This document shows, piece after piece, positions 32,437-33,792 of a stretch of DNA of 33,792 nucleotides. How positions within the stretch are numbered: the first letter of the stretch is position 1; each line of letters starts with the position of its first letter. The notes under the pieces were generated by a model. The model made no database searches, was not told the origin of the DNA, and was given only the letters and a program-made list of their open reading frames with translations. The stretch covers positions 69,109 to 102,900 of the forward strand of contig JAPEKQ010000004.1 in the NCBI GenBank assembly GCA_029990205.1, given 5' to 3'. Source of the stretch: a bacterium. GTDB lineage: Bacteria > Joyebacterota > Joyebacteria > Joyebacterales > Joyebacteraceae. The translations under genes and the position numbers were made by a program.

Positions 32437-33219
32437 ATGCTGAAACCGGTCGGGAGCCTCCGGAAAGGGCTGGCTGCTTTGGATGAGAACATCATCATCT
32501 TCGCTCTCGTCGGCTTCGCCGCGCAGCTGATCGACGGCGCGCTCGGCATGGCGTACGGCGTGAGTTCGACGACATTCCTCCTCGGTGTAGGCGCCCCTCC
32601 GGCAGCTGCGAGCGCCAGCGTGCACACGGCCGAGGTCTTCACGACGGCTATCTCCGGCGCATCACACTGGAAGCTCGGCAACGTCGACCGCAAGCTCGTC
32701 CGCAAGCTCGTCCTTCCGGGGATCGTTGGGGGCGTCCTTGGAGCATACGTGCTGACCTCGATTCCAGGGGGCGTCATCAGGCCACTCGTCGCGCTCTATC
32801 TTCTCGCCATGGGGCTCCGGATCCTGTGGAAGGCACACAGGGGGCCGCTCGCGCAACCCCGGACGGCGAGACACACGCCGCTCGCTCTCGCGGGAGGGTT
32901 CTGTGATGCTATCGGCGGCGGCGGATGGGGGCCCATCGTGACCTCAACTCTCGTGGCCAATGGACATAGTCCACGCTCCACGGTCGGATCCGTCAATCTC
33001 TCGGAGTTCTTCGTCACGCTTGCTGAGGCGGCCACCTTTGTTGCTCTGCTCGGTCTCGTTCACTGGAAGGTCATCGCCGGACTCGTCATCGGAGGGGCGG
33101 TCGCAGCACCCCTGGCCGCGGTGCTGTGCAGCAGACTGCCGGCTCGGGCTCTCATGACTGCCGTCGGCATCGTCATCACGGCGCTCAGCATCCGCACGCT
33201 CGTGCTCGTCTTCCTCTAG
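32437..33219 (+). CDS. TauE/SafE (TSUP) family sulfite/anion permease
   Basis: The protein has about eight hydrophobic helices and both family half-motifs: GFAAQLIDGALGMAYGVSSTTFLL near the start and GFCDAIGGGGWGPIVTSTLVANG midway, which reflect the internal duplication of the family. Members export sulfite, sulfoacetate or related anions, or take up sulfur compounds. I chose ATG at 32437 (260 residues). GTG at 32392 would precede the predicted transcript start, and TTG at 32479 with GGAAAGGG before it is a real alternative that begins just before helix 1. The gene is monocistronic, facing a secreted-protein gene with a shared terminator between. The substrate cannot be inferred from neighbours. 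Confidence 0.9.
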   Translation: MLKPVGSLRKGLAALDENIIIFALVGFAAQLIDGALGMAYGVSSTTFLLGVGAPPAAASASVHTAEVFTTAISGASHWKLGNVDRKLVRKLVLPGIVGGVLGAYVLTSIPGGVIRPLVALYLLAMGLRILWKAHRGPLAQPRTARHTPLALAGGFCDAIGGGGWGPIVTSTLVANGHSPRSTVGSVNLSEFFVTLAEAATFVALLGLVHWKVIAGLVIGGAVAAPLAAVLCSRLPARALMTAVGIVITALSIRTLVLVFL

Positions 33220-33264
33220 CCGTCGCGCGGCCGCGCCACCCCGGCACGCTGCGCGCAGATACAA

Positions 33265-33292
33265 GGAGCCCGCCGGCGAACCGGCGGGCTCC
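33265..33292. terminator. Bidirectional terminator hairpin between convergent genes
   Basis: A perfect 12-bp stem (GGAGCCCGCCGG / CCGGCGGGCTCC) with a 4-base loop (CGAA on plus, TTCG on minus) sits 45 bases after the permease stop and 32 bases after the end of the leftward gene. The UUCG-type loop on the minus strand and the very stable stem fit termination from both sides, although T-tracts are short. Confidence 0.75.
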
Positions 33293-33324
33293 AAAGGGGA
33301 GAGGTGTAGTGCAGGACTTCTACA

Positions 33325-33792
33325 CTACCTGTACATGGCCTTGATGCTGCCCCAGCTGCTCTCCTCAACCGGGACGATCTCCGCGCTACCCTCGAACCAG
33401 GTGTCGTCGAGGTTGATGCCAGCGCCGCCGGCAACACCCGGACCACAACCGTTGTCGGTGGTGTAGAACGTAACCATGTACTGGGCACCGGAGGCCGGCA
33501 GCAGGGCGCTGATGTCGTCACCAGCGAGACCCGACGAACCGAAGCCACCGCACCCCTCGAAGTCACCCCAGTACGCGCTGACGCCGTACACGGTGCCGTC
33601 GACGATCACGCTGTTGACCCAGTAGTCGTTGTCGACTGTCGGGACCTCAGAGTGGATCGCGTAGCGCATCGTGCAGGTCACGGCGGCGCTGATGTCAGCA
33701 ACCGGCGTGATCAGCGTGTTCGCGAGGCTCGGCGGGATGAGGCTGGTGTCAGCATCATCACCACACCACCACGACGGGATCACGTTCCGCGA
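33325..33792 (-). CDS. C-terminal part of a secreted protein with WGxIKAxYR tail (5' end beyond window)
   Basis: The frame is open to the right edge, so the start and signal peptide lie outside; a GTG at 33783 is within the body of the gene. About 155 residues are visible. They contain tryptophan- and cysteine-bearing segments (SWWCGDDAD, YWGDFEGCGGFG, YTTDNGCGPGVAGG) and a fold that is not the beta-helix coil pattern. The C terminus reads VPVEESSWGSIKAMYR, matching the tails of the array at 19359-26251, though without the CxxC pair. I do not recognise the passenger domain. Its value is that the same tail sits on an unrelated protein. Confidence 0.8.
   Translation of the reverse strand, partial: SRNVIPSWWCGDDADTSLIPPSLANTLITPVADISAAVTCTMRYAIHSEVPTVDNDYWVNSVIVDGTVYGVSAYWGDFEGCGGFGSSGLAGDDISALLPASGAQYMVTFYTTDNGCGPGVAGGAGINLDDTWFEGSAEIVPVEESSWGSIKAMYR

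Overview
The window is GC-rich, densely coding bacterial DNA. It looks like a chromosome piece from an uncultured lineage of the FCB group, with Eisenbacteria or relatives as my best guess. The reasons are two secreted proteins ending in a Por/T9SS type-A-like domain, secreted right-handed beta-helix proteins with DPLFC...NSPCLP tails, and sensor kinases with FG-GAP-type propellers. I could not test the taxonomy. I saw no rRNA, tRNA, CRISPR array, transposase or integrase.

Layout. (1) 1-5091, minus strand: a multi-SLBB polysaccharide export protein cut by the window edge, a family 2 glycosyltransferase, and a secreted subtilisin-like protease with a C-terminal sorting domain. (2) 5199-11477, minus: a translationally coupled unit of two paralogous propeller-sensor histidine kinases and a sigma-54-type response regulator. 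(3) 11623-12797, minus: a MarC-family membrane protein and a CYTH phosphatase/cyclase-fold protein. (4) 12891-19012, minus: a catabolic operon in the order KamA-family radical SAM aminomutase, PcaI, PcaJ, class III aminotransferase, PcaF, hotdog thioesterase, closed by a terminator-like hairpin. (5) 19359-26251, plus: five tandem secreted beta-helix proteins, the last frameshifted, all ending in a W-G-x-I-K-A-x-Y-R tail. (6) 26449-31221, plus: an aldehyde:ferredoxin oxidoreductase operon with ferredoxin, MobB, a MoaD-like sulfur carrier, an E1-like enzyme and an orphan membrane protein. (7) 31403-33792: a secreted protein with a T9SS-like tail (minus), a TauE/SafE permease (plus), and the end of another secreted protein carrying the WGxIKAxYR tail (minus).

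Two systems stand out. Region 4 reads as a possible new route in which an alpha-amino acid, perhaps 2-aminoadipate, is converted to the beta-amino acid, transaminated to 3-oxoadipate, activated by PcaIJ and cleaved by PcaF to succinyl-CoA and acetyl-CoA. The aminomutase lacks both Asp residues that bind the lysine side chain and has an Arg at one of the two positions. Second, the WGxIKAxYR tail ends six proteins of at least two unrelated folds at two loci, which suggests an undescribed C-terminal sorting or anchoring signal alongside the T9SS-like one. Both are inferences from sequence, context and remembered family knowledge; no search was run.
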